A stretch of 64,000 nucleotides of DNA, from positions 1 to 64,000 of the forward strand of contig JAUEPE010000028.1 of the NCBI GenBank assembly GCA_030403585.1, given 5' to 3'. Shown here one piece after another: positions 19,161 through 27,900 of the stretch (its first letter is position 1; each line of letters opens with the position of its first letter). The position numbers and the translations under genes are program-made. Under the pieces are notes generated by a model that had not been told where the DNA came from, ran no database searches, and saw only the letters and a program-made list of their open reading frames with translations. This stretch comes from Frankia sp. RB7 (GTDB lineage Bacteria > Pseudomonadota > Alphaproteobacteria > Rhizobiales > Xanthobacteraceae).

Positions 19161-20429
19161 CTACTTCTTGCTGTAGCTGATGCGATAGATCGCGCCGGCC
19201 CAATCGTCGGCGACGAGGATCGAACCGTCCTTGGCGAGGATGATATCGTCCGGACGGCCGAGATAGCCCTGGTCACCCTCGATCCAGCCGGAAGCGAACA
19301 CTTCCTTCTTGGCATTCTTGCCGTCGGGCCCGACGATCACGCGCGTGATGTTGCCGCCCTGGTACTTGTGACGATTCCAGGAGCCGTGCTCGGCGATGAA
19401 GATGTTGTTCTTGTACTCGGCGGGGAACTGGTCGCCGGTATAGAACTTCATGCCGAGCGGAGCGACGTGGGCACCGAGATTCAGCACGGGCGGTGTGAAC
19501 TCGGAGCATTTGTGGCCCATGGCGAACTTCGGATCGGGAAGATCGCCCTGGTGGCAGTAGGGATAGCCGAAATGCTCGCCGAGCTTGCTGATCATGTTCA
19601 GCTTGTCGGAGGGCAGATCGTCGCTGACCCAGTCGCGCGCGTTCTCGGTGAACCAGTACTTTCCGGTGCGCGGATCGACGTCGCCGCCGACCGAGTTGCG
19701 AACGCCGAGCGCGTAGATTTCGGCATTGCCGGTCTTGGGATCGACGCGCCGGATCTGCGAGACGCTGGTCGGGGGAATGCCGACGTTGAAGGGAGGTCCG
19801 AACGGGATGTAGAACCAGCCTTCCTTGTCGACCGCGATGTACTTCCAGCCATGCGCGGCATAGGACGGCATGTCGTCATAGACGACCTTGCCGTCACCGG
19901 GATTGTCGAGCTTGTTCTCGATGTCATCGTAGCGGATCAGCTTGTCGACCGCGATGACGTAGAGCGCACCGTCCTTGACGGCCAGACCCGTGGGCATGTT
20001 CAGCCCCTTGAGGATGGTCTTGACCTCTTTCTTTCCGTTGTTGTCCTTGATGGCATAGACGTTGCCGAGGCCGAACGAGCCGACGAACAGCGTGCCCTTG
20101 TCACCCCAGGCCATCTGCCGCGCGGCCAGCACGCCGGAGGCGTAGACCTCCATCTTGAAGCCCGCCGGCAGCTTCACCTTCTTGATGATGTTGGCGAGCT
20201 CGGCATCGGAGGCGCCGGTCGGCGGACCCGAGGGCGGCGCGAGGCCCTTCTGCGCCTCGGTCTCGTCGCCGAGGAACCAGTCGTCCGGCGGATGGGTCCA
20301 GAATTCCTTGGTGCCGGATTCGTATTTCTTCAGCGGTTTGCTTTTGTCCTGCGCATTGCCAACGCTGGTCCCGGCAAGAAGGGCCACGGCTGCAAGCGCC
20401 AACACGGATCGATGGATCATCGATTTCAT
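19161..20429 (-). CDS. Periplasmic L-sorbosone/glucose dehydrogenase-like beta-propeller protein
   Basis: A 422-residue protein with a signal peptide ending near SVGNAQ, followed by a six-bladed propeller of the glucose/sorbosone dehydrogenase (PQQ-type) family. Recognisable segments are LPAGFKMEVYASGVLAAR, FVGSFGLGNVYAI, GLAVKDGALYVI, ARDWVSDDLPSDKLN, FAMGHKCSEFTPPV and the closing GRPDDIILAKDGSILVADD. PQQ binding and substrate are inferred from family. With the di-heme cytochrome downstream it would form a periplasmic oxidation module. Confidence 0.87.
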   Translation of the reverse strand: MKSMIHRSVLALAAVALLAGTSVGNAQDKSKPLKKYESGTKEFWTHPPDDWFLGDETEAQKGLAPPSGPPTGASDAELANIIKKVKLPAGFKMEVYASGVLAARQMAWGDKGTLFVGSFGLGNVYAIKDNNGKKEVKTILKGLNMPTGLAVKDGALYVIAVDKLIRYDDIENKLDNPGDGKVVYDDMPSYAAHGWKYIAVDKEGWFYIPFGPPFNVGIPPTSVSQIRRVDPKTGNAEIYALGVRNSVGGDVDPRTGKYWFTENARDWVSDDLPSDKLNMISKLGEHFGYPYCHQGDLPDPKFAMGHKCSEFTPPVLNLGAHVAPLGMKFYTGDQFPAEYKNNIFIAEHGSWNRHKYQGGNITRVIVGPDGKNAKKEVFASGWIEGDQGYLGRPDDIILAKDGSILVADDWAGAIYRISYSKK

Positions 20430-20811
20430 CGCGTCACTCCCCTAAGGCAGCCGTCAGGGCTGCACGTTATTTTATTTTGATGTTCGAGCAGGCGAAGTTC
20501 TTGGTCTGTCGAGGTGGCAGACGCAAAAAGGTTAGCACATCTGCGAGCGGTGAAAAGCGCGTCGCGTGCGCAGCGATTGCGCTCAGTAAAAATTGAGACG
20601 GATTTTCTCTCGCCGCGTCGCGGGCGATAGCAACCCTCTCGCTGCAACGCGGTATCGCCATGACGCGCGCCTCATTTGCGGGCAGCAGAATGGTCGACCA
20701 ATCCAGAACCGCGAAAACAACCCCATGCACAGTAGAATGGCCCAGCCCGGATGTTGTGCGGTGACATCGGCCACCCATCTGAAACATCGTGCGAATTGAC
20801 AAAAGCGGCGA
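20430..20811. other. Intergenic region without a recognised gene
   Basis: This 382-bp gap lies upstream of the sorbosone dehydrogenase-like gene and downstream of the epimerase gene. I see no convincing gene, strong hairpin or RNA in it. Open frames present are antisense extensions of neighbours with no ribosome binding site. It probably contains the promoter of the dehydrogenase gene at its left end. Confidence 0.5.
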
Positions 20812-21798
20812 CTATTTGGCGACGGGGTACGGACCATCGTCAAATTGCGTGTCGTGATAGCCCTTCGCTCCCACCTCGCGCGCCAGGGAGCTGCGGAAAT
20901 CGGAGCCATCGCGCAGGCTGCGCAGCACATGGGCGAAATCGAATTCCGGATGCCAGCCCAACTCGCGCCGTGCGCGATCGTTGACATAGACGCGGTCAAT
21001 CCCGGGGAATAGCCGCCAGCCGCGCGTCGCATATAGCCGGGCGCAATCCGGGTAGAGCTCGCGTACGACACCGGCCGCGTCACGTGCCAGCGTCGCGAGA
21101 TGGTGCCGCTCAAACGGGGTTGTAGCCGACACAATATAACGGCCAAACCCGATCTCCGGCGCACGCGCCACGGCGAGCAGATGGGCGCTCACCGCGTCCG
21201 CTATATCCAGCCGGCGATAGAGCAGCTCGTTGGCTTGAGCGTTGTCCCGCGGGTAGGCCGACCGCATTGCGGGGTCGTCGTCGTCCTCGGGAAAGAACCG
21301 CGAGGTCCGCAACACCACGACCGGCAGCCCGCGCTCGCGAAAGAACAGCTCACACAGGTTCTCCGCCATGAGCTTCGTCGTGCCGTAGATGTTCTTCGGC
21401 ACCGGCGGCAAATCCTCGGTGACCCACACCGCCGCCTGCCCGGCCTCCGGCCGGAGCTGGGAACCGAATGCACTGGTGGTGCTGGTGAAAACAAAACGCT
21501 TCACGCCGGCGGCCACCGCCGCCTCCAGCAGGTTGAGCGTGCCGGTGACGTTGGTGTCGACAAAGGCCTGCTTGCTGTGGGTCGCCACATGCGGCTTGTG
21601 CAGGGTTGCGGTGTGGATGACGGCAGTGACGCCTTGCATCTGCGCCCGGACGAAGCCGGGATCGACGATCGAGCCCGTGGCATCGGTAAAGGGCGATGGC
21701 TTCAGGTCGATCCCACGCGCCGGCGACCCGCGACGCCGGAGCGTCCGGAGAATGGCCTCACCGAGGTGGCCCGCACTGCCCGTAACCAGAATTGTCAT
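20812..21798 (-). CDS. NAD-dependent epimerase/dehydratase family protein
   Basis: A 328-residue extended short-chain dehydrogenase. MTILVTGSAGHLGEAILRTL is the NAD(P)-binding Rossmann start, STTSAFG supplies the catalytic Ser region and YGTTKLMAEN the YxxxK catalytic pair. A sugar nucleotide or similar substrate is likely but cannot be named. Its first ten codons and upstream region lie inside the left repeat of the genomic island. A second truncated copy of this 5' end sits beside the tRNA-Gly gene, so the gene originally lay directly downstream of that tRNA. Confidence 0.88.
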   Translation of the reverse strand: MTILVTGSAGHLGEAILRTLRRRGSPARGIDLKPSPFTDATGSIVDPGFVRAQMQGVTAVIHTATLHKPHVATHSKQAFVDTNVTGTLNLLEAAVAAGVKRFVFTSTTSAFGSQLRPEAGQAAVWVTEDLPPVPKNIYGTTKLMAENLCELFFRERGLPVVVLRTSRFFPEDDDDPAMRSAYPRDNAQANELLYRRLDIADAVSAHLLAVARAPEIGFGRYIVSATTPFERHHLATLARDAAGVVRELYPDCARLYATRGWRLFPGIDRVYVNDRARRELGWHPEFDFAHVLRSLRDGSDFRSSLAREVGAKGYHDTQFDDGPYPVAK

Positions 21799-21889
21799 GT
21801 GAGACCCAAGCCAGCCGCCAGCGGCGTGGAAAACCACGACCCGACCCGGTTTGGCTGGATGCTCTGGGAAAAATTTGGAGCGGGCGAAG
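21769..21889. repeat. Left direct repeat of the genomic island (attL-like)
   Basis: These 121 bp are repeated at 27446-27565 with only a few differences. From left to right the repeat holds the first ten codons of the epimerase gene (on the minus strand), its upstream region, and the last 14 nt of a tRNA-Gly, TGGAGCGGGCGAAG, including the CCA complement. To the right of 21889 the similarity stops abruptly. Confidence 0.92.
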
Positions 21890-22200
21890 CGCTCATTGAT
21901 AAACCAAAATACTAAAATCCTAGAGCAAATTCAACTATTTAATGCTGCGCAACGCTAAAGAAAATGCAACATGTTGGACGGTTTGTTAGACGTTTTGTTT
22001 GACGCGTCGGCGCCAATTTCGTGTCTGCCAACTCTTTTTTTCATCTCAATGTTCCAACTGTCACGAAGCGAACAAGATTACACGCGCATTGGCGCTACCC
22101 GTCGCGATCGTCTCTGCAGGGGCGTCAACGGGCCGGGTTCGCTACCCGAACGTCAACATGCGCACGCGCCAAAGATAATCCAGAAAGGAGGCCTTAGCCC

Positions 22201-22278
22201 GTGAGAACCCAATTTCACATACGCGTGGACCTTGGCCAGCTTGCGTTAGCGGCTGCCCTGCTCCTGCACTCTTTCTAA
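22201..22278 (+). CDS. Candidate small peptide of 25 residues in the island
   Basis: A GTG start with a near-perfect ribosome binding site, AAAGGAGG, nine bases upstream opens a 25-codon frame ending at TAA 22276. The peptide starts MRTQFHIRVDLGQ and ends in a hydrophobic tail LALAAALLLHSF. A strong terminator follows 25 bp later. The site, frame and terminator together suggest a real short gene or a leader peptide, but I know no family for it. Confidence 0.4.
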   Translation: MRTQFHIRVDLGQLALAAALLLHSF

Positions 22279-22303
22279 AGAGTCGGCACTCTTAGTTGAG
22301 TGG

Positions 22304-22327
22304 AACCCCCGCCTAGCGCGGGGGTTT
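22304..22327 (+). terminator. Rho-independent terminator after the 25-codon gene
   Basis: AACCCCCGC and GCGGGGGTT form a 9-bp perfect stem with a 5-nt loop, followed by TT. It ends the unit that contains the short open frame at 22201. Confidence 0.75.
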
Positions 22328-22432
22328 GCGTTATAAATGGGCCGTGAGCGGACGCCGGCCATTTTTCTTCCCCGCTTTCTTGACAAGCGGGCTTGTACCG
22401 CAAACCCGATGGGCAGCCTCTTGGCGGGGTGT

Positions 22433-22494
22433 AGCCGTCAGGGCCGCCGAAGGCGCTCGTCTTGGCCTTGACGGCTGAGGGGCCGCAGGCCCCT
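22433..22494. other. Tandem strong hairpins at the end of the island operon
   Basis: AGCCGTCAGGGCC (22433-22445) pairs with GGCCTTGACGGCT (22464-22476) with one G-U pair and a small nested CGCC/GGCG hairpin inside. A second hairpin AGGGGCC-GCA-GGCCCCT follows at 22478-22494. They lie about 40 bp after the stop of the minus-strand 443-aa gene. They may end that transcript or belong to a structured RNA. No T-run is present on either strand. Confidence 0.45.
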
Positions 22495-22533
22495 TGATCC
22501 TAAGATAAGACCTTTTCGGCAATCCAAGATTGG

Positions 22534-23865
22534 TCAAAAATTAGCTGCTGAAAGAGCGGGCCTTTCCAAGCCCTCTTCGAGGTCATCGCGTTCAATCCGG
22601 CCGTGATTCACAAGTGATGTGCGTATGGTCAGTTCAGATACGTCAAAAAGCGCAGCGGCTTCCTGCAATTTCTCAGGCGAGTAATCTCCCCGTAGCACAT
22701 CTTCAACGTCGTCGAACGGACTAAGCAGTTCCGCTGCGAAAGATCGCTGTAGCTTTTGCCTGTACGTATACGACCGCGTCGCTGGAAAAAGCTTGCTTTG
22801 CGCACTGTTGGCAATCCGGTCTCCGATGAGGCGCGCCAACTCAAAACGACGTCCCGTATTCCACTTCGAACGCAGAACGACTTTGCCCGCCGTCAAAGAC
22901 GTATCAAGCGCAAAGGAGATGCTCGGATCGGTCTTTTGAAGATTTTCGAGCGCGTCGACCGATATGCCCGCCATATCTGCAAGCTTTTTGTTGGAGATCG
23001 GCTCCGCTCCCAACCGCTCTTGTTCTCGCAATTGCTTTGCGGCGTCGGAACCGACGCGCCAAGCGGGATATAATCCTCCCGTACGCGCAACGTGCCCAGC
23101 CGACAGGCGAATGACATTGCGCGGAGACATGTCGAAACCTTTTTCCGAGGCGATGGTCGACAAAGCGGCTGCCGTAAGAACCTTTCCGCTCTGCCCGTGC
23201 TCGGCGGCCACCTCATCAACTGCCGCGCTACTCAGTGACTTTGCGTCCTGGAGTAATTGAGTAATAGTGGCGTCGTTCCCCTCATCAGGCTCGAAGCCAA
23301 GCAGAGCTTCAAGTTTTCGCTTTTGAGCGAGTTCTGGCGAGCCGCGTTCACTGAGGATGCCTGCCCATACCTTTTGAAGGTTGGACTCGCCGACCTTTTG
23401 AAGATCCAGCCGCTGCAAAACCTCGTCTACGAAACGATCAATTTCGCTTTGAAATTCGGTTGCGGTAAGCACTGCGGCGCTATCTGTCAGGAAGCGGTAT
23501 GGTGTCTGCGGGCGCTCGCGGGTGGCCTTTGAAATCAATGCGATCCGCTCACCGTCCGAAAACAAGGTAAGATCGGGCCAAATGTAACCGCCGCCAATGG
23601 TCGAAATTTTATGAGCGAATTGCCAGTCGTTCGCTTTCGATCTCGGTTCCCAGCGCAATCGCCACCAATTCCAAGCCACCCACTCAGCGAAGTGATAAAC
23701 GGAGACCAACGGACCGTCCCGCAGTCGATTTGCTATCGCGTCGTGACCTTCCGTGAAATTAATGCCATGCGCTTTGATCGACAGCTCGCCAAATCCCGCA
23801 CGCTCCTCCGGCGGCCCTGCATCTAGGGCTTCCCATTTCGCGGATATGTTCCAGCTCGCCGTCAT
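22534..23865 (-). CDS. Unknown 443-aa protein with a degenerate ImmA/IrrE-like C-terminal domain
   Basis: The function is unknown. The first 120 residues have a Trp-rich block, FAEWVAWNWWRLRWEP, and IGGGYIWPDLTLFSDGE, which look like a conserved core. Residues about 315-420 resemble ImmA/IrrE metallopeptidases: RRFELARLIGDRIAN aligns with the helix that normally reads AHELGH, and QRSFAAELLSP plus ALFDVSELTIRTSL match the usual FAAELLMP and FxVS segments. The HExxH residues are replaced by RLIGD, so zinc binding and proteolysis are probably lost. The start at 23865 overlaps the previous stop as ATGA, so the two genes are translationally coupled. Confidence 0.72.
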   Translation of the reverse strand: MTASWNISAKWEALDAGPPEERAGFGELSIKAHGINFTEGHDAIANRLRDGPLVSVYHFAEWVAWNWWRLRWEPRSKANDWQFAHKISTIGGGYIWPDLTLFSDGERIALISKATRERPQTPYRFLTDSAAVLTATEFQSEIDRFVDEVLQRLDLQKVGESNLQKVWAGILSERGSPELAQKRKLEALLGFEPDEGNDATITQLLQDAKSLSSAAVDEVAAEHGQSGKVLTAAALSTIASEKGFDMSPRNVIRLSAGHVARTGGLYPAWRVGSDAAKQLREQERLGAEPISNKKLADMAGISVDALENLQKTDPSISFALDTSLTAGKVVLRSKWNTGRRFELARLIGDRIANSAQSKLFPATRSYTYRQKLQRSFAAELLSPFDDVEDVLRGDYSPEKLQEAAALFDVSELTIRTSLVNHGRIERDDLEEGLERPALSAANF

Positions 23866-24284
23866 CGTTTCTTCCAATTAGCTTGAATCATTTCTCGCAT
23901 GGCGTCTTCTTCTTCCAAGCGGTAACCGTGATAATCCCCTAAAGTGTTTGGGTCTGTTTTTGCTTCATACGCTTCACCGGTTTCGTCTACGCTCCAAATA
24001 TATTTCGGAAACTCTCCGAACATGTGCGTGCTGACCATTCCCTTTTGCACACCGTCCTTCAGTAAGGTCTGCGCCTCCGATTTGAGAATGACGCGTATGC
24101 CATCGCAAAGAGATTTCGAAGGACGCGGACTTACTGGCGGACTAAATCCGTAGTCACCGGGAAATCGCTTGTGATGACCACTGCCGACGTACACGGCAGC
24201 CTTGGCTAGCTTTTCGCGCTGGTCCTTCGTCAGCGCTGTGGGACTTGCCAGCCTGCGCTTAGGATTGTTGCCTTCTCTTGCCAT
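23862..24284 (-). CDS. Unknown 140-aa protein, first gene of the island two-gene unit
   Basis: I do not recognise this family. The protein is basic at its start (NPKRRLASPTALTKDQREKL) and has conspicuous motifs GSGHHKRFPGDYGF, SPRPSKSLCDG, GEFPKYIWSVDE and DYHGYRLEEED, rich in His, Trp and Tyr in the way of catalytic or nucleic-acid binding proteins. It has no signal peptide or membrane segment. Its stop overlaps the start of the 443-aa gene by four bases. The arrangement fits a toxin-antitoxin or defence pair, but that is inference. Confidence 0.7.
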   Translation of the reverse strand: MAREGNNPKRRLASPTALTKDQREKLAKAAVYVGSGHHKRFPGDYGFSPPVSPRPSKSLCDGIRVILKSEAQTLLKDGVQKGMVSTHMFGEFPKYIWSVDETGEAYEAKTDPNTLGDYHGYRLEEEDAMREMIQANWKKR

Positions 24285-24658
24285 AACTGAACACCATGAA
24301 GTCGACAGTACGTTCCAATCAGATTTCGAAAAGCACCTACAACAATGGGTGTTATACCGTAGTTTGATCGCTAAGCCATTAATTTAACATGAGATTTTTG
24401 ATCTCTTCCAAATCAAGGACTTAGCTGACTATCCGCCTTGGTACGCAAGCACAATGGGATCGTTACCCGAAGGGCCGCGACGCCGGATCTTTTCTTGAAT
24501 CCGGAAGCACGGTGCCGAAGCCCGTAGAGCTCGGTCGCGCTCGTATGCGACGCGCCCCAATATACGGGCTAGAAAAACAGCTCTCACCACTCCATTGCTT
24601 GATTTCCGTAGCGACCCAACACGGAGCTGTGCCAGCCTATGGCCGGGAGGCGACAGGG

Positions 24659-24841
24659 ATGCTGGGCATACTGCTTTGGGTGGTCGGCGGCATAGTCGTG
24701 CTGGTTGCCTTGAGCCGCGCACTCTACATGCGACCGCGAGACCGCCGCTTTAGGTCTGGCTTCAAATGGAACGAGGCTGCAATACGGATGAAGCAGCGTC
24801 TGCTTTGCTGGCTGTCGCGTTCGCAATCGCGATTGAGCTGA
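24659..24841 (+). CDS. Candidate 60-aa single-span membrane protein
   Basis: An ATG eight bases after GGGAGG opens a 60-codon frame. It begins MLGILLWVVGGIVVLVALSR, one membrane helix, followed by a basic tail rich in Arg and Lys. It ends 54 bp before the 812-aa gene on the same strand. The good ribosome binding site and gene-like context support it; the lack of a known family keeps confidence low. It could be a small toxin, a membrane effector or a chance frame. Confidence 0.42.
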   Translation: MLGILLWVVGGIVVLVALSRALYMRPRDRRFRSGFKWNEAAIRMKQRLLCWLSRSQSRLS

Positions 24842-24895
24842 TCGCCATTCACGACGCTTCACCGAAATAGCGTCGCCTCGCGCAGGAGAGCCTAC

Positions 24896-27334
24896 GTGCC
24901 CAAGTCGAAAAAGAGAAAGGCCAAACACGTAAAGCCTGACGACTATTTCGCCGCCGGGCCGATGGAGTTCGCGCGGTTCGGCAGGGTGACGCTTGGTCGG
25001 TCAAGGGCAACGCGAGAGCAGGTTGATGCCGCTCAAGCCCGGATGGTAACTCAGTATCCGATCACTGTCAGTGAGATCGAGGAACTCGTCGCCTCGATCG
25101 CGGCGCAGATTGGGCGCCTGCCGCCCGACCGTCTTCTTCAACGGGGATGGTGGGAATATTCTTCAACAATTGTTGGCTTCGGTGGGAAGAATGCGAGCGA
25201 TTCAGACAGGCTCGCGGCAACCCGGATGGTCGATTATGTGCAGAGCGTGATCGTGTCGGTGAAGCCCCAGCAATATGCGGACAACGTGAGCGAGGAAGAT
25301 TGGTCTAAGCTGAAGGCGGATGTCGAGACATTATTCCGGCGTCTTACGCTCGACTACCAGATATGTTTGACGGCGCACCGTCGAGCTCAAGACCCGCAAC
25401 TAGACATGCGGCTAGAGGAATTTCGGTTCCGCGCCGAAACGCTCTGGCTGAACATTCGCGGGAAGCGCTATCAGCTTCACGAACGGCAGGCACTGTTGGA
25501 TGTGCTTGCGCCGCACTCGGACGTTCTGCTGAAGCTGTTTGGGTTGGACGCAGCCGCACTCGCGATCGAGTTCGACAAGATTTTGACCAGGCTTACGCGT
25601 GGCCTCATCGACATCGCGACCGACATGAAGGAATTGCACACAAAGTCAATGGACCTGCTTGATGAGCTTGCCGCGAAGCATGGAGGCTTAGAATTTGACG
25701 CGCTGATGGCCAAGGTATTCGAAGACCCCGATCTGGCTGCCCGGCGCGACAAGTTTGCGGGCGCGATGTTCGGCATGGACCTATTCGACGTCGAAAAAAA
25801 TACGGCCCTTCCAAAAGCATTGCTAGACGCGCTGAGTTATTCACCTGGCGAGGATACGGAATTCTTCGCATCGGGCGAATTTTCAGGTTGGCCATTGCGC
25901 ATTTGGCCGATAATGCGGCGACCGTTCATACGGCTCGACGGCTCCACTTATTGCTTCGACGTTTTCAGCTTGTTTGACAACATCTACCGCGTATTGCGGA
26001 GAATCGTTGTTGAGCTTGAACCCGCCAACAAGGAGCCGTGGAACGACGGTCAAAAGGCCGCTTCGGAAGAACTGCCATTTACGTATCTTGCGCGGTTACT
26101 GCCCGGCGCACGCACGTACCGGCCCGTTTTCTACAGATGGAAGGTTGGCAACGGCCCTGCTCAGTGGCATGAGGCTGACGGCATTTTGATCTACGAAGAC
26201 CACCTTTTCGTGATCGAGGTCAAGGGCGGCGCCTATACGTACACATCGCCCGCGAACGATCTCGACGCGCATCTTGCGTCCCTTAGGTCGCTTCTCCAAG
26301 CACCCGCTCGGCAGGGGAGCCGGTTCGTCGATTTCTTGGAAAGCGCCCCCGAAGTCTCGATTGCCGATGCGGGACATAGCGAAATTGCCAAACTGCGGCG
26401 CTCGGATTTCAGGCACGTTACGGCCTGTACAATCACGCTTGACGCGTTCACCGCGCTAGCGGCTCGCGCACAGCATCTAGCACCGCTCGGAATCGATGTC
26501 GGCCAGCGCCCCTTGTGGCCGCTGTCGATCGACGATTTGCGAGTGTACGTTGATCTCTTCGACAATCCGCTGATCTTTTTGCATTACGTCGAGCAGCGCG
26601 TACGGGCCGGACGGTCTGACAAGGTCGATCTCAATGACGAGATGGATCACTTCGGCATGTACATTACGGAGAACAACTACACCCAATATGCGGAGGAGAT
26701 TTCTGGGAACGCAGACAAAATGCAGGTCGATGGCTATACGACGCCGGTGGATGAATATTTTAGCGCCGTGCTCGTTGGCGATGCGCCACCGAAGCCTCGG
26801 CAGAAGATGCCGCGCCGGGTTACTGAGTTAGTTGATCTGTTGGCGACCTCGAACGAGCCGCACAGAGCGGAATTATCCAGTCTCATTCTAGACGGCGCTG
26901 GCGACTGGCGGGACACATTTGCTTCATCGATTGAGAACACGCTGAAGGAAAATAAAGAGCTGAAGCGGTCACGCCCACTGTCGTCGTATGGCGGGATGGA
27001 GATGACGCTGTTTGTTTGGTCTCCCGACGCACCACGAAATGCGGAAGGCGCAATCGAACATACCCGTGTCGTCATGCTGGCAGACAACAAGGCGGATCGG
27101 CGTCTCGTCGAGCTTGAATACGACAAGGATGGAAATCTGTTGGGTGCTCACCTGCGTCACGTAACTCTTGCCGGAGTGTCAGAGGCCGAAATTGAGCGTC
27201 TACGTGAGAAGGGCGTGGCGTTGCAGCAGCGGCGAATTGCAAATGTCCAGGCCAAAGGCAAGATCGGCAGGAACGATCAATGCCCCTGCGGCAGCGGCAA
27301 AAAGTGGAAGAGATGCCATGGGCAGCGGGTGTAG
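24896..27334 (+). CDS. 812-aa candidate nuclease with C-terminal SEC-C zinc motif
   Basis: The protein is cytoplasmic, with a mostly helical first half. Around residues 425-445, EADGILIYEDHLFVIEVKGG gives Asp428, Glu441 and Lys443 in the spacing of a PD-(D/E)XK nuclease core, here like the NERD and restriction-type folds. The C terminus is a SEC-C zinc motif, GRNDQCPCGSGKKWKRCHG, with Cys796, Cys798, Cys807 and His808. The rest is unlike SecA, so an annotation based on SEC-C alone would mislead. The GTG at 24896 follows AGGAG. As island cargo it is a good anti-phage or anti-plasmid nuclease candidate; this is inference. Confidence 0.75.
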   Translation: MPKSKKRKAKHVKPDDYFAAGPMEFARFGRVTLGRSRATREQVDAAQARMVTQYPITVSEIEELVASIAAQIGRLPPDRLLQRGWWEYSSTIVGFGGKNASDSDRLAATRMVDYVQSVIVSVKPQQYADNVSEEDWSKLKADVETLFRRLTLDYQICLTAHRRAQDPQLDMRLEEFRFRAETLWLNIRGKRYQLHERQALLDVLAPHSDVLLKLFGLDAAALAIEFDKILTRLTRGLIDIATDMKELHTKSMDLLDELAAKHGGLEFDALMAKVFEDPDLAARRDKFAGAMFGMDLFDVEKNTALPKALLDALSYSPGEDTEFFASGEFSGWPLRIWPIMRRPFIRLDGSTYCFDVFSLFDNIYRVLRRIVVELEPANKEPWNDGQKAASEELPFTYLARLLPGARTYRPVFYRWKVGNGPAQWHEADGILIYEDHLFVIEVKGGAYTYTSPANDLDAHLASLRSLLQAPARQGSRFVDFLESAPEVSIADAGHSEIAKLRRSDFRHVTACTITLDAFTALAARAQHLAPLGIDVGQRPLWPLSIDDLRVYVDLFDNPLIFLHYVEQRVRAGRSDKVDLNDEMDHFGMYITENNYTQYAEEISGNADKMQVDGYTTPVDEYFSAVLVGDAPPKPRQKMPRRVTELVDLLATSNEPHRAELSSLILDGAGDWRDTFASSIENTLKENKELKRSRPLSSYGGMEMTLFVWSPDAPRNAEGAIEHTRVVMLADNKADRRLVELEYDKDGNLLGAHLRHVTLAGVSEAEIERLREKGVALQQRRIANVQAKGKIGRNDQCPCGSGKKWKRCHGQRV

Positions 27335-27445
27335 ATTTCTCGCGTGCTCGCTGCACGCATCAATGCGACGCCGAGTGCTACCGAAGCTTATTGTGTGTTT
27401 CCCCACGCCGGAAAAAGGACGGACGGGAAAATGCCGAACGAGACA

Positions 27446-27475
27446 GCCCGCACTGCCCGTAACCAGAATTGTCAT
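27446..27475 (-). pseudogene. Truncated 5' end of the epimerase gene
   Basis: The right repeat contains the epimerase start codon and ten codons (MTILVTGSAG), then diverges into island sequence. The intact gene is at 20812-21798. Any product read onward would be a chimera antisense to the end of the 812-aa gene. Confidence 0.8.
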
Positions 27476-27551
27476 GTGAGACCCAAGCCAGCCGCCAGCG
27501 GCGTGGAAAACCACGGCCCGACCCGGTTTGTCTGGATGCTCTGGGAAAAAC

Positions 27552-27565
<14 letters not shown>
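27446..27565. repeat. Right direct repeat of the genomic island (attR-like)
   Basis: This 120-bp segment matches 21769-21889 with two substitutions and one small substitution/indel cluster in the A/T run near the tRNA end. It overlaps the last 14 nt of the intact tRNA-Gly gene (27552-27565). Confidence 0.92.
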
Positions 27566-27626
<61 letters not shown>

Positions 27627-27900
27627 ATCCTGTGTCGGTCGCGTGACGCGCCGGCAACGGCTGTCGTATGCCAAAAGCGGGCGGCGAATGCAACAGCTAC
27701 CGGCGGCATCAATTCGCTTTCGGAGCCCCAATATGAGCCCGAACCCGGCCGAATCGCCCCCAAACGCCCCGGAACTGCCGAATCGGCGCCGGTGGATTGA
27801 AATTCGGCCGCCCCGGCCCAATTTTAGGGCCTGAAACGAAGCATATGTGATGGCGACGTGCTAAAGACCCGCCATTCCAGACATCAGACGAGGGGATCCC

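Noticed and set aside
20583..21164. A 193-codon frame overlapping the end of the epimerase gene
   Set aside because: It is antisense-frame overlap on the same strand with no start signal, and the epimerase reading frame is clearly the real one.
24896..27334. SecA-related protein, because of the SEC-C motif
   Set aside because: Only the last 20 residues match. The DEAD-type motor motifs of SecA are absent, and SEC-C tails occur on many unrelated proteins.
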